Source of the DNA: Pacificitalea manganoxidans
Lineage (GTDB): Bacteria; Pseudomonadota; Alphaproteobacteria; Rhodobacterales; Rhodobacteraceae
NCBI RefSeq assembly: GCF_002504165.1
Contig: NZ_CP021405.1
Span: forward strand, 62,001-126,000
Direction of reading: 5' to 3'
Length of the DNA stretch: 64,000 nt
In this document: one piece after another, positions 8,004 through 15,489 of the stretch
Position numbering within the stretch: the stretch's first letter is position 1
How the letters are laid out: the number at the start of each line of letters is the position of its first letter
The notes under the pieces: generated by a model
What the model was told of the DNA's origin: nothing
The model's input: only the letters and a program-made list of their open reading frames with translations
Databases searched by the model: none
Translations under genes and position numbers: made by a program

Positions 8004-9413
8004 ATGTCCCAACTTCCGGCCCGCCGTCGCGCCCGTCTTCGCGCCCGCCCCGTAACCGCGCTCGCCGTCGCGCTGAGCCTCTGCGCCGCGCCGTTCGCGC
8101 AGGCGGAGCCGTTCACCGGCCTTGCCCCGGCCTTCGACGGCAGCATCCGCGCCAGCGGCATTGACCGCGCGCCGATCACCGCAGGCACCGATGTCACCGT
8201 GTCGGGCAGCGGCCTGATCCCAGGCCAGACCGTCACCCTGCGCAGCAATGGCGCGCCGCTGACCACCGCCGCGCCGATCACCGTCGATGCCGACGGGGCG
8301 TTCGAGACGACGCTGACCCTGCCCGACACCGCCGAGCCCGGCACCTATCCGGTGGTGGCCGAACTTGACGGTCCCGATTACGCGATGATCGTGGATCTGA
8401 AGATCTCCCCCGTCCTGCCGGAGACCGGCAGCTTCGACACCGTGGATCGGCAGTTGGCGCCGGGTCTCTATCAGGTCGCGCGGGCTGCGGATGGCGAGGC
8501 ACTCTATGTCACCTCCGCCGTGGGACGCCCGCCGGTGACGCAGAGCGAATTGCTGAAGCTCGATCCCGAAACCTTTGACATCATCGCCCGCACCACGCCG
8601 CAGGCCGCACCTGCGCGCGAAGACGGGCGCGATGGCGGGCTTTATGCCGTCTATGGCGTGGGCATCGCGGCAGAGGCCGGGCAGGTCTGGGTCAGCAACA
8701 CACGGCAGGATACCGTCGCGGTCTATGACGCCGACGATCTGTCCCTGCTCAAGCAGTTCGAGCCGGGCACCATCGGCCATCCCCGCGATGTGGTGGAATA
8801 TGACGGCAAGGTCTATGTCTCTGCGACCTTCCTGCCGGAAATCCATGTCTTCGATGCCGAAAGCATGACCCATGAGGGTGTGATCGAACTCACCTCCTCC
8901 CGCCGCCGCACCGATTTCGGCACCGCGAGCCTGCAACTCGACGCCGATCGCGGGCGGCTGTTCGTGGTCAGCCTGACCAGTGACGAGGTGGCGGTGGTCG
9001 ATCTCACCTCCGGCACCCAAAGCGCGGTCTGGCCGCTGACCGGATCGAAAGGCACCATCGGCGTCGGCTATGACCCGAAAAGCGACCGCATTTTCACCGC
9101 CGGTCAGGGCAGCGACAATGTGCAGATCCTCGACGCCGCGTCGGGCGAGCTGCTGCATGACGTGCCCGTGGGCGCCAACCCGCTGAATATCGCGGTCGAT
9201 CCTGACACCGGCACGGCCTTTGTCGCTGTGCGCGGCTCTCACAGCGTCGTCACCATCACGCCCGAAGGCGAGGTCACCGGCACCCTGACCGTGGGCAGCC
9301 TGCCCAACCACCTGATCGCCGATGGGGCGGGCGGCGTGCTGCTGGTCAACAAGCGCAATGGCGAAGACGACCCCAGCGGCGATCACATCACCCGCATCAC
9401 GCCGCAGGGCTGA
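8004..9413 (+). CDS. YncE-like secreted beta-propeller protein
   Basis: A 469-residue protein with a signal peptide ending APFAQA, an N-terminal Ig-like region (about 25-135: VTVSGSGLIPGQTVTLRSNG), then repeated beta-propeller blades such as DTVAVYDADDLSLLKQFEPG, EVAVVDLTSGTQSAVWPLTG and NVQILDAASGELLHDVPVGA. It resembles periplasmic YncE, which in E. coli is iron-regulated but of unclear function. AAGGTGGA precedes the ATG. It starts the operon carrying entE, the aryl carrier protein and the NRPS, so a role in siderophore handling is plausible but unproven. Confidence 0.8.
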   Translation: MSQLPARRRARLRARPVTALAVALSLCAAPFAQAEPFTGLAPAFDGSIRASGIDRAPITAGTDVTVSGSGLIPGQTVTLRSNGAPLTTAAPITVDADGAFETTLTLPDTAEPGTYPVVAELDGPDYAMIVDLKISPVLPETGSFDTVDRQLAPGLYQVARAADGEALYVTSAVGRPPVTQSELLKLDPETFDIIARTTPQAAPAREDGRDGGLYAVYGVGIAAEAGQVWVSNTRQDTVAVYDADDLSLLKQFEPGTIGHPRDVVEYDGKVYVSATFLPEIHVFDAESMTHEGVIELTSSRRRTDFGTASLQLDADRGRLFVVSLTSDEVAVVDLTSGTQSAVWPLTGSKGTIGVGYDPKSDRIFTAGQGSDNVQILDAASGELLHDVPVGANPLNIAVDPDTGTAFVAVRGSHSVVTITPEGEVTGTLTVGSLPNHLIADGAGGVLLVNKRNGEDDPSGDHITRITPQG

Positions 9414-9433
9414 TCCCGCGCTGCCTATGACTG

Positions 9434-9459
9434 CGGCCCGCCTCACCGGGGGCGGGCCG
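9434..9459 (+). terminator. Hairpin between beta-propeller gene and entE
   Basis: Perfect nine-base arms (9434-9442 and 9451-9459) around an eight-base loop. No T-run follows, so it may be an attenuator or an mRNA-stability element rather than a full terminator. Confidence 0.4.
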
Positions 9460-9522
9460 TTCCCGACCCGGCCAATCTGCCCCATCTGCCCAACCCGCCC
9501 AAATCCGCCACAGGAGCCTTCG

Positions 9523-11181
9523 ATGCAGCCGATCACCCAGACCTGGCCCGCTGATCTGGCCGCCCGCTATCGTGCCCTGGGATATTGGCGGGGGGAGACC
9601 TTTGCCGACCTGCTGCGCACCCGTGCCGCCGCACATCCCGCCCGCATCGCGATCACCGCCGGGGCGCGCAGCTGGAGCTATGGCGATCTGCTGATCCGGT
9701 CCGAACGGCTCGCCGCCGGTCTGCTGGCGCGCGGCCTGCGCCCCGGTGACCGGGTGCTGGTGCAGATGGGCAATGTGCCGGAATTCTTCCAGACGAGCTT
9801 TGCGCTGTTTCTGGCGGGGATGATCCCGGTCTTTACCCTGCCCGCCCATCGCCGCACGGAGTTGGAGCATCTGGCCGCCCGGTCCGAGGCCGCCGCCATC
9901 GTCACCGAAGCCCGCATCGCCGGGTTCGATCATGCCGCGCAGGCCCACGCGCTCGCCGCCGATCTGCCCGCCCTGCGCCATGTGATCGTCGCTGAAACCG
10001 GGGCCGCGCTGACCGGCGATGCCAGCGGGCTGACCCATGCGGAGCACGCGCCCTCCGCGCCCCCTTCGGCGCTGCCCGCCTCGCGCCCCGCTTCGGTCGC
10101 GTTTCTTCAGATTTCCGGCGGCAGCACCGGCTTGTCAAAGCTGATCCCCCGCACCCATGACGATTATATCTATACGCTCCGCGAAAGCGCGCGGATTTGC
10201 GGATTGGACGCGCAGGCGGTCTACCTCGCCGTGCTGCCCGTGGCGCATAATTTCACCATGTCCTCGCCGGGCTGTTTTGGCGCGCTTTACGCCGGGGGGC
10301 GTGTGGTGCTGGCCCCGACACCGGCGCCGGAGCCCTGCCTGCGGCTGATCGCGCAGGAAGGCGTGACCATCGCCGCGCTGGTGCCGCCGCTGGCGCTGAA
10401 ATGGCTCGACACCGCCGAGCGGCTGCGCGAGGCCGGGCGGCTGCCGGATCTGTCCTGCCTGCGCGTGGTGCAGGTCGGCGGCGCGAAATTCCTGCCCGCC
10501 TCCGCCCGCCGCGTGACGCCGGTGCTGGGCTGCACGCTGCAACAGGTGTTCGGCATGGCCGAGGGGCTGGTGAATTACACCCGGCTCGATGATGCGCCCG
10601 ATCTGATTACCGAAACCCAAGGCCGCCCGATTTCCCCCGATGATGAGATCCGCGTGGTCGATGACGCCGACCGGCCCGTCGCCCCCGGCACGCCCGGTCA
10701 TCTGCTGACCCGTGGCCCCTACACGATCCGCGCCTACCACGCCGAGCCCGCCGCCAATGCCCGCAGCTTTACCGCCGATGGGTTCTACCGCACGGGCGAT
10801 ATCGTGCAGGAACTGCCCTCCGGCCATCTGGTGGTGCAGGGCCGGGCCACAGATCATATCAACCGCGCGGGCGAGAAGATCTCCGCCGAGGAGATCGAGA
10901 ACCACCTGATCGCCCATCCCGCGGTGCTCGACGCCGTGGTGGTGTCGGTCCCCGATCCGCATCTGGGGGAGCGCAGCTGCGCCTTCGTTCTGCCGCGCCC
11001 GGAGGCCGAAACCCCGCCCGATGCCCCCGCGCTGCGCCGCTTCATGCGCGGGCGCGATATCGCCGCGTTCAAGATCCCCGACGAAATCCGCGTGGTCACC
11101 ACGCTCGACACCACCGCCGTGGGCAAGATCAGCCGCCGCGATCTGCGCGCCGCGCTGGCCCGTGACGCCGCCCTTGTCTGA
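9523..11181 (+). CDS. entE: 2,3-dihydroxybenzoate-AMP ligase (EntE-type)
   Basis: Activates an aryl acid as its adenylate and loads it onto an aryl carrier protein. The 552-residue product contains LQISGGSTGLSKLIPRTHDD (about 191-210), HNFTMSSPGCFGALYAGG and QQVFGMAEGLVNYTRLDD, all closely EntE-like. In HNFTMSS the Asn and the Ser five positions later correspond to the pair seen in DHB-specific enzymes; salicylate enzymes usually have Cys at the Ser position, so DHB is favoured. AGGAG precedes the ATG. The gene is followed by the carrier protein and the NRPS. DHB synthesis genes are not in the window. Confidence 0.92.
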   Translation: MQPITQTWPADLAARYRALGYWRGETFADLLRTRAAAHPARIAITAGARSWSYGDLLIRSERLAAGLLARGLRPGDRVLVQMGNVPEFFQTSFALFLAGMIPVFTLPAHRRTELEHLAARSEAAAIVTEARIAGFDHAAQAHALAADLPALRHVIVAETGAALTGDASGLTHAEHAPSAPPSALPASRPASVAFLQISGGSTGLSKLIPRTHDDYIYTLRESARICGLDAQAVYLAVLPVAHNFTMSSPGCFGALYAGGRVVLAPTPAPEPCLRLIAQEGVTIAALVPPLALKWLDTAERLREAGRLPDLSCLRVVQVGGAKFLPASARRVTPVLGCTLQQVFGMAEGLVNYTRLDDAPDLITETQGRPISPDDEIRVVDDADRPVAPGTPGHLLTRGPYTIRAYHAEPAANARSFTADGFYRTGDIVQELPSGHLVVQGRATDHINRAGEKISAEEIENHLIAHPAVLDAVVVSVPDPHLGERSCAFVLPRPEAETPPDAPALRRFMRGRDIAAFKIPDEIRVVTTLDTTAVGKISRRDLRAALARDAALV

Positions 11182-11200
11182 CAGCCCGAAAGGTTCGCCG

Positions 11201-11485
11201 ATGTCCGCCCCTGCTTCTGATCCCTCCGCCTCCGCAGCCCCGACGTCTGCCGCCGCGCTGACCCGCGATGACATGCGCGCCGATATCGCCCGCGCCCTGT
11301 CGATCCCGCCCGAGCAGGTCGGCCCTGATGACAACCTCGCCGATCTGGGGCTCGATTCGATGCGGGTGATGGACCTGATTTCCGGGTGGGAGGAACGCCA
11401 GCCGAACCTCGATTACACCGAATTCATGGAGCATGAGACCCTCGCCGCGTGGTGGGACATCGTCGCCCGCGCACAGGCCGCCTGA
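11201..11485 (+). CDS. Stand-alone aryl carrier protein (EntB C-terminal domain type)
   Basis: A 94-residue protein equivalent to the C-terminal carrier domain of EntB. LADLGLDSMRVMDL holds the serine that receives phosphopantetheine, and the end (NLDYTEFMEHETLAAWWDIV) matches the EntB carrier helix region. The isochorismatase domain normally fused in front is missing, replaced by a short Ala/Ser/Pro leader. GAAAGG precedes the ATG. It should carry the aryl group made by EntE to the NRPS condensation domain encoded three bases downstream. Confidence 0.88.
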   Translation: MSAPASDPSASAAPTSAAALTRDDMRADIARALSIPPEQVGPDDNLADLGLDSMRVMDLISGWEERQPNLDYTEFMEHETLAAWWDIVARAQAA

Positions 11486-11487
11486 CT

Positions 11488-13380
11488 ATGCGCCCGGTCG
11501 GCCCCGATCCCAGACCCGCCGCCCGCGTGCCGCTCTGTGCGGCGCAGCAGGGGATCTGGTTTGCGCAGCGCACCGCGCCGGGAAGCTCGGTCTTCAATAC
11601 CGGGCAGGCGCTGTGGCTGGACGGGCCGCTGGATGTCGCGGGGCTGGCGCGGGCCGTGACGCAGGTGGTGGCGGAGGCCGACGCCCTGTCGCTGCGCATC
11701 GCACCGGGACCGGATGGCGCACCGCAGCAATGGACCGACCCCGCCGCCGCGCCCCGTCTGCTCCATCGCGACATGACCGGCAGCGATCCCGCAGCGGTCG
11801 AGGCCGCGCTCTGGGCCGAGGCGCAATCGCCCGTGGACCTGACCACCGGGCCGCTGGCCGGGTTCACCCTGTGGCGGCTGGGACCGGAGCGCCATGTGCT
11901 GAGCCAGCGGGTGCATCACCTTGCCGCTGACGGCTTTGCCAATTTGCTGCTGACCAACCGCATCGCCGCGCTTTACTCCGCCGCGCGCGAGGGCCGCGCC
12001 GCGCCGCGCCCGCTTGAGCCATTCGCCCGCGCGGCGGAGGCCGAGGCCGCCTATACCGGCAGCATCGACGAATCCCGCGACCGCGCGTGGTGGCGTGCGC
12101 ATCTGGCCCAGCTTGACGATGTGGGCAGCCTGACCGAGGGCGCGCCCGGTATCTCGAACTGGTTTTTGCGGCACGAGGCCCCGCTGGACGACGACCTGCG
12201 CCGCGCGTTGCTGGACCGGGCTGCGGCCACCGGCCTGTCATGGCCGGATCTCGCGACCGCTCTGATCGCCGCCTATCTGGCCCGCTGCACCATTGGCGGC
12301 GCGTCGGTGCCCGGCGTGCCCCTGATGAACCGCATGCGGTCGGGGGCCGCGCGGGTGGTGTGCAGTTGGGTCAATGTGCTGCCTTTCCACCATCCGGTGC
12401 GCGCCGATCAGCCGCTTGACGCGTGGCTGGCAGGGGCCGCGCAGGCGCTGGCCGATCTGCGCCGTCATGGCCGCTACCGGGGCGAGGCGCTGCGCCGCGA
12501 TCTGGGCCGCGTCGGGCAGGGGCGGCGGCTGCATGGCCCGCTCATCAATGTGCTGCCGTTTGACACGGCCCCCAAGATGACCGGGCTCGACACCCGATTG
12601 CAGATCCTTGGCGCGGGGTCGGTCGAGGATGTGACCTTCACCCTGCGCGGCGATGCCCGGCGGGGGCTGTGTTTCCAGATCGACGCCAACCCCGATCTAT
12701 ACGAGGCCCAGACCCACATCGCCGCCCGCAACGCCACCGATCATCCCGTGCCCGACACCACCCTGCCCGCCCTGATCGCGGCGCAGATGCAGGCCACGCC
12801 GGAGGCGCCCGCGCTGGTGTTTGACGGGCGACCATGCGCTACCGCGATCTGGACCGGGCCAGCACCGCGCTGGCGCAGGCGCTTGTCGCGCACGGCGTGC
12901 GCGGCGGCGATGTGGTGGCGGTGGCCCTGCCGCGCGGGTTCGATCTGTTGGTGGCGCTGGTCGCGGTGCAGCGGGCGGGGGCCGCCTATGTGCCGCTCGA
13001 CCCCGAGGATGACAGCGCCCGCCGCGCCGATATGTTGGCGCGCGCCGCGCCTGCGCTGGTGCTGGCCGCGCCGGGCTTTGGCGGGTCCGATCTGGCCGCG
13101 CGCGTCTATTCCCCCACCGATTGGCCCGACCGGCCCGACGACACGCCGCTGCCGGACCCCGCGCCCGACGATCTGGCCTATGTGCTGTTCACCTCCGGCT
13201 CCACCGGGCGGCCCAAAGGGGTGGAGGTCACGCAGCGCGCCATCGTCAACCGCCTGCTGTGGATGCGCGAGACCTACGGCATCGGCGCGCGGGACCGCAT
13301 CTTGCAGAAAACCCCCGCGACATTCGACGTGTCGGTTTGGGAGTTCTTCTTGCCGCTGCTGTCGGGCGCGGTGCTGGTGA
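11488..13380 (+). CDS. EntF-like NRPS, condensation-domain part (frameshifted)
   Basis: N-terminal part of an EntF-like synthetase. From MRPVGPDPRPAARVPLCAAQ to about residue 447 it is a condensation domain with the active-site motif HHLAADGF (about 153) and later NMRSGAARVVCSWVNVLPFH-like EntF sequence. It should join the aryl-carrier-bound acid to the amino acid on the next domain. At about 12826-12831 the frame breaks: EAPALVFDGR is the last sensible stretch, and adenylation sequence continues one frame over. The codons from there to the stop at 13380 are nonsense. A single missing base after GGGCG would explain it. Confidence 0.85.
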   Translation: MRPVGPDPRPAARVPLCAAQQGIWFAQRTAPGSSVFNTGQALWLDGPLDVAGLARAVTQVVAEADALSLRIAPGPDGAPQQWTDPAAAPRLLHRDMTGSDPAAVEAALWAEAQSPVDLTTGPLAGFTLWRLGPERHVLSQRVHHLAADGFANLLLTNRIAALYSAAREGRAAPRPLEPFARAAEAEAAYTGSIDESRDRAWWRAHLAQLDDVGSLTEGAPGISNWFLRHEAPLDDDLRRALLDRAAATGLSWPDLATALIAAYLARCTIGGASVPGVPLMNRMRSGAARVVCSWVNVLPFHHPVRADQPLDAWLAGAAQALADLRRHGRYRGEALRRDLGRVGQGRRLHGPLINVLPFDTAPKMTGLDTRLQILGAGSVEDVTFTLRGDARRGLCFQIDANPDLYEAQTHIAARNATDHPVPDTTLPALIAAQMQATPEAPALVFDGRPCATAIWTGPAPRWRRRLSRTACAAAMWWRWPCRAGSICWWRWSRCSGRGPPMCRSTPRMTAPAAPICWRAPRLRWCWPRRALAGPIWPRASIPPPIGPTGPTTRRCRTPRPTIWPMCCSPPAPPGGPKGWRSRSAPSSTACCGCARPTASARGTASCRKPPRHSTCRFGSSSCRCCRARCW

Positions 13381-15341
13381 TCGCGCCGCCGGGGGCGCAT
13401 CGCGACCCGCGCGCGCTGGCCGGGCTGATCCGCGATCACCGCATCACCGCGCTGCATTTCGTGCCCGCGATGCTGGCGCTGTTTCTCGACGCCCCTGAAA
13501 GCGCGGGGCTTGCCATTGCGCAGGTCTTTGCCAGTGGCGAGGCGCTGCCCACCGCGCTGGCGGCGCGGTTCCATGCGCGCGTCACGGGTCGGCTGCATAA
13601 CCTCTATGGCCCGACGGAGGCCGCGGTGGACGTGTCCAGCCACGAGGCGACGGGCGCCGATGCCGGTGTCAGCGTCCCGATTGGCCGCCCGGTCTGGAAC
13701 ACCCGGCTCTATCTGCTCGACCCGCTCGGGCATCCGGTGCCCGACGGCGTGCCGGGGCGGCTGATGATCGGCGGGGTGCAACTGGCGCGCGGCTATCGCG
13801 ATCAGCCCGACCTGACCGCCGCCGTCTTCCGCCCCGATCCGTTCCACCCCGGCGCGCGCCTGTATGACACCGGCGACATCGCCGTGGCGCGGCCCGATGG
13901 GGCGCTGGTTTTTCTGGGGCGCGGCGACGGGCAGGTCAAGCTGCGCGGTGTGCGCGTCGAACTGGCCGAGGTCGAAGCCGCCGCCGCGCGCAGCGGGCTG
14001 ACCCGGCAGGTGGTCGCCGGGCTGCATGGCAGCGGTGATGCGGCGCAACTGGTGCTCTGGCTGGTGCCGCAGGAGGAGGGGCAGGAGGGCGCGCAAGCTA
14101 CCTGCGATGCGCTCCGCACGGCCCTGCGCGCGGCGCTGCCCGCCACGATGCAACCCGGTGCGCTGGTCGCGCTTGCGACGCTGCCGCTGACCCCAAGCGG
14201 TAAGATCGACCGCCGCGCCCTGCCCGCCCCACGCGCCAACGCCCCCGATCCGGCACAGCCGCATTCCGCCCCGCGCAGCGCCGCCGAGCACCTGCTGGCG
14301 CGGCTCTACGCCGAGGTGCTGGACCTGCCCGCCCCGGCGGACGCGGCGACCGATTTCTTCCGCGCCGGGGGCGATAGCCTGCGCGCCGTGCGCCTGTCGC
14401 TGCGCATCGAAGAGGAAACCGGCGCCGATCCCGGTCTGGGGCAGATTTTCGAAACGCCGGTTCTGGCCGATCTCGCCGCCCGCATCGCCGCCGCGTCCAG
14501 CGAAAACCGCCCCAACGACGGGCTTGCGCCGGTGCTGCGGCTAGCCACGGGCCCCGGCGCGCCGATCTTTGCACTGCCGCCTGCCGGTGGGCTGGGCTGG
14601 TGTTACCGCAGGCTGGCAGCGGGGCTCTCGGCGGGGCTGGCGGGGCATCCGTTCTATGCGTTGCAATCGCCGCTGCTGCGCGCCGAAAACCCAGCCCCCC
14701 GCGATCTGCGCGCGCTCGCCACCGAGTATTGCGACCGCATTGCCGATCTCGCGCCCGATGGCCCGGTGCACCTGCTGGGTTGGTCGCTGGGTGGCATCGT
14801 CGCGCAGGAGGTCGCCTGCCAGATGCACGCGCGTGGGCGGCAGGTCGGGCTGCTGGCGCTGCTCGATGCCTATCCTTCGGCCTGCTGGCGCGATGAGCCT
14901 GAGCCCGATGACGGCGCCGCCCTGCGCGCGCTGCTGGCCATCGCCGGGTTTGATCCCGACGCCCATCGCGATCTGGACGACGCGCCTGCGATCATGGGGT
15001 TTCTGCGCGGCCACGGCCATCCGCTCGCCACCCTGCCGGAGCCGGTGATCGCCGGGATCATCCGCGCCGTGCGCGACACCAACCGGCTGGTGCGCGGCCA
15101 TCGCGAGGCGTTTTTCGACGGGACGCTGCTGCACCTGCGGGCCGCGCATGATCACGCCGGAACGGTCCTTGGCCCCGCGCTTTGGTTGCCGCACGCGGCG
15201 CGGGTCGAACGGCTGTCGCTGCCTTGTCTGCATATCGAAATGATCTCTCCCGCGATGACGCAGGCGATGCTGGGCGCGCTGCGGGATCGGCTGGCGCAGA
15301 CCCCGCCTGCGGCAAATCTGCAACGGATGCCAATGCCGTGA
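12834..15341 (+). CDS. entF: EntF-like NRPS, adenylation-PCP-thioesterase part
   Basis: Continuation of the same synthetase. Sequence fits from ACC at 12831 (TMRYRDL). Domains: adenylation (1-460) with LFTSGSTGRPKGVEV, NLYGPTEAAVD, GQVKLRGVRVELAEVE and the lysine in SGKIDRRALP; carrier with GGDSLRAVRL (about 513); thioesterase with LLGWSLGGIVAQE (about 651) and a C-terminal histidine in PCLHIEMISP. FDVSVWEFFLPL and TALHFVPAML match the EntF serine pocket, so serine is the likely substrate and a DHB-Ser trilactone the likely product. No MbtH partner or PPTase is nearby. The upstream frameshift may inactivate it. Confidence 0.9.
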   Translation: MRYRDLDRASTALAQALVAHGVRGGDVVAVALPRGFDLLVALVAVQRAGAAYVPLDPEDDSARRADMLARAAPALVLAAPGFGGSDLAARVYSPTDWPDRPDDTPLPDPAPDDLAYVLFTSGSTGRPKGVEVTQRAIVNRLLWMRETYGIGARDRILQKTPATFDVSVWEFFLPLLSGAVLVIAPPGAHRDPRALAGLIRDHRITALHFVPAMLALFLDAPESAGLAIAQVFASGEALPTALAARFHARVTGRLHNLYGPTEAAVDVSSHEATGADAGVSVPIGRPVWNTRLYLLDPLGHPVPDGVPGRLMIGGVQLARGYRDQPDLTAAVFRPDPFHPGARLYDTGDIAVARPDGALVFLGRGDGQVKLRGVRVELAEVEAAAARSGLTRQVVAGLHGSGDAAQLVLWLVPQEEGQEGAQATCDALRTALRAALPATMQPGALVALATLPLTPSGKIDRRALPAPRANAPDPAQPHSAPRSAAEHLLARLYAEVLDLPAPADAATDFFRAGGDSLRAVRLSLRIEEETGADPGLGQIFETPVLADLAARIAAASSENRPNDGLAPVLRLATGPGAPIFALPPAGGLGWCYRRLAAGLSAGLAGHPFYALQSPLLRAENPAPRDLRALATEYCDRIADLAPDGPVHLLGWSLGGIVAQEVACQMHARGRQVGLLALLDAYPSACWRDEPEPDDGAALRALLAIAGFDPDAHRDLDDAPAIMGFLRGHGHPLATLPEPVIAGIIRAVRDTNRLVRGHREAFFDGTLLHLRAAHDHAGTVLGPALWLPHAARVERLSLPCLHIEMISPAMTQAMLGALRDRLAQTPPAANLQRMPMP

Positions 15342-15351
15342 TCTTTCTTTC

Positions 15352-15368
15352 CTGACTAAATTGCTAAG
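15352..15368 (+). promoter_or_regulatory. Iron-box upstream of fepA
   Basis: CTGACTAAATTGCTAAG fits CYGAYYAWWWTRRTCRG with two mismatches. It lies 121 bases before the receptor start in the only gap between the NRPS and the receptor, a likely iron-responsive operator. Confidence 0.6.
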
Positions 15369-15489
15369 AAATTATGAAGGCGTATAAGGCGCGGTATTCA
15401 CACCTTTGCCGAATTCGCCCAGCCAGCTACCGATCAGGCCGCTCCGCCAGACGCCGCGTCTTCGCTGTTTCCCAGTCTGGAGAACGCCC

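Noticed and set aside
7986-9536. 516-codon antisense frame over the beta-propeller gene
   Set aside because: The plus strand has signal peptide, ribosome site and blade repeats; the antisense frame has none.
11488-15341. Two independent overlapping NRPS genes
   Set aside because: The overlap region makes sense in only one frame at a time, and joining the frames gives the standard EntF domain order, so a frameshift is the better explanation.
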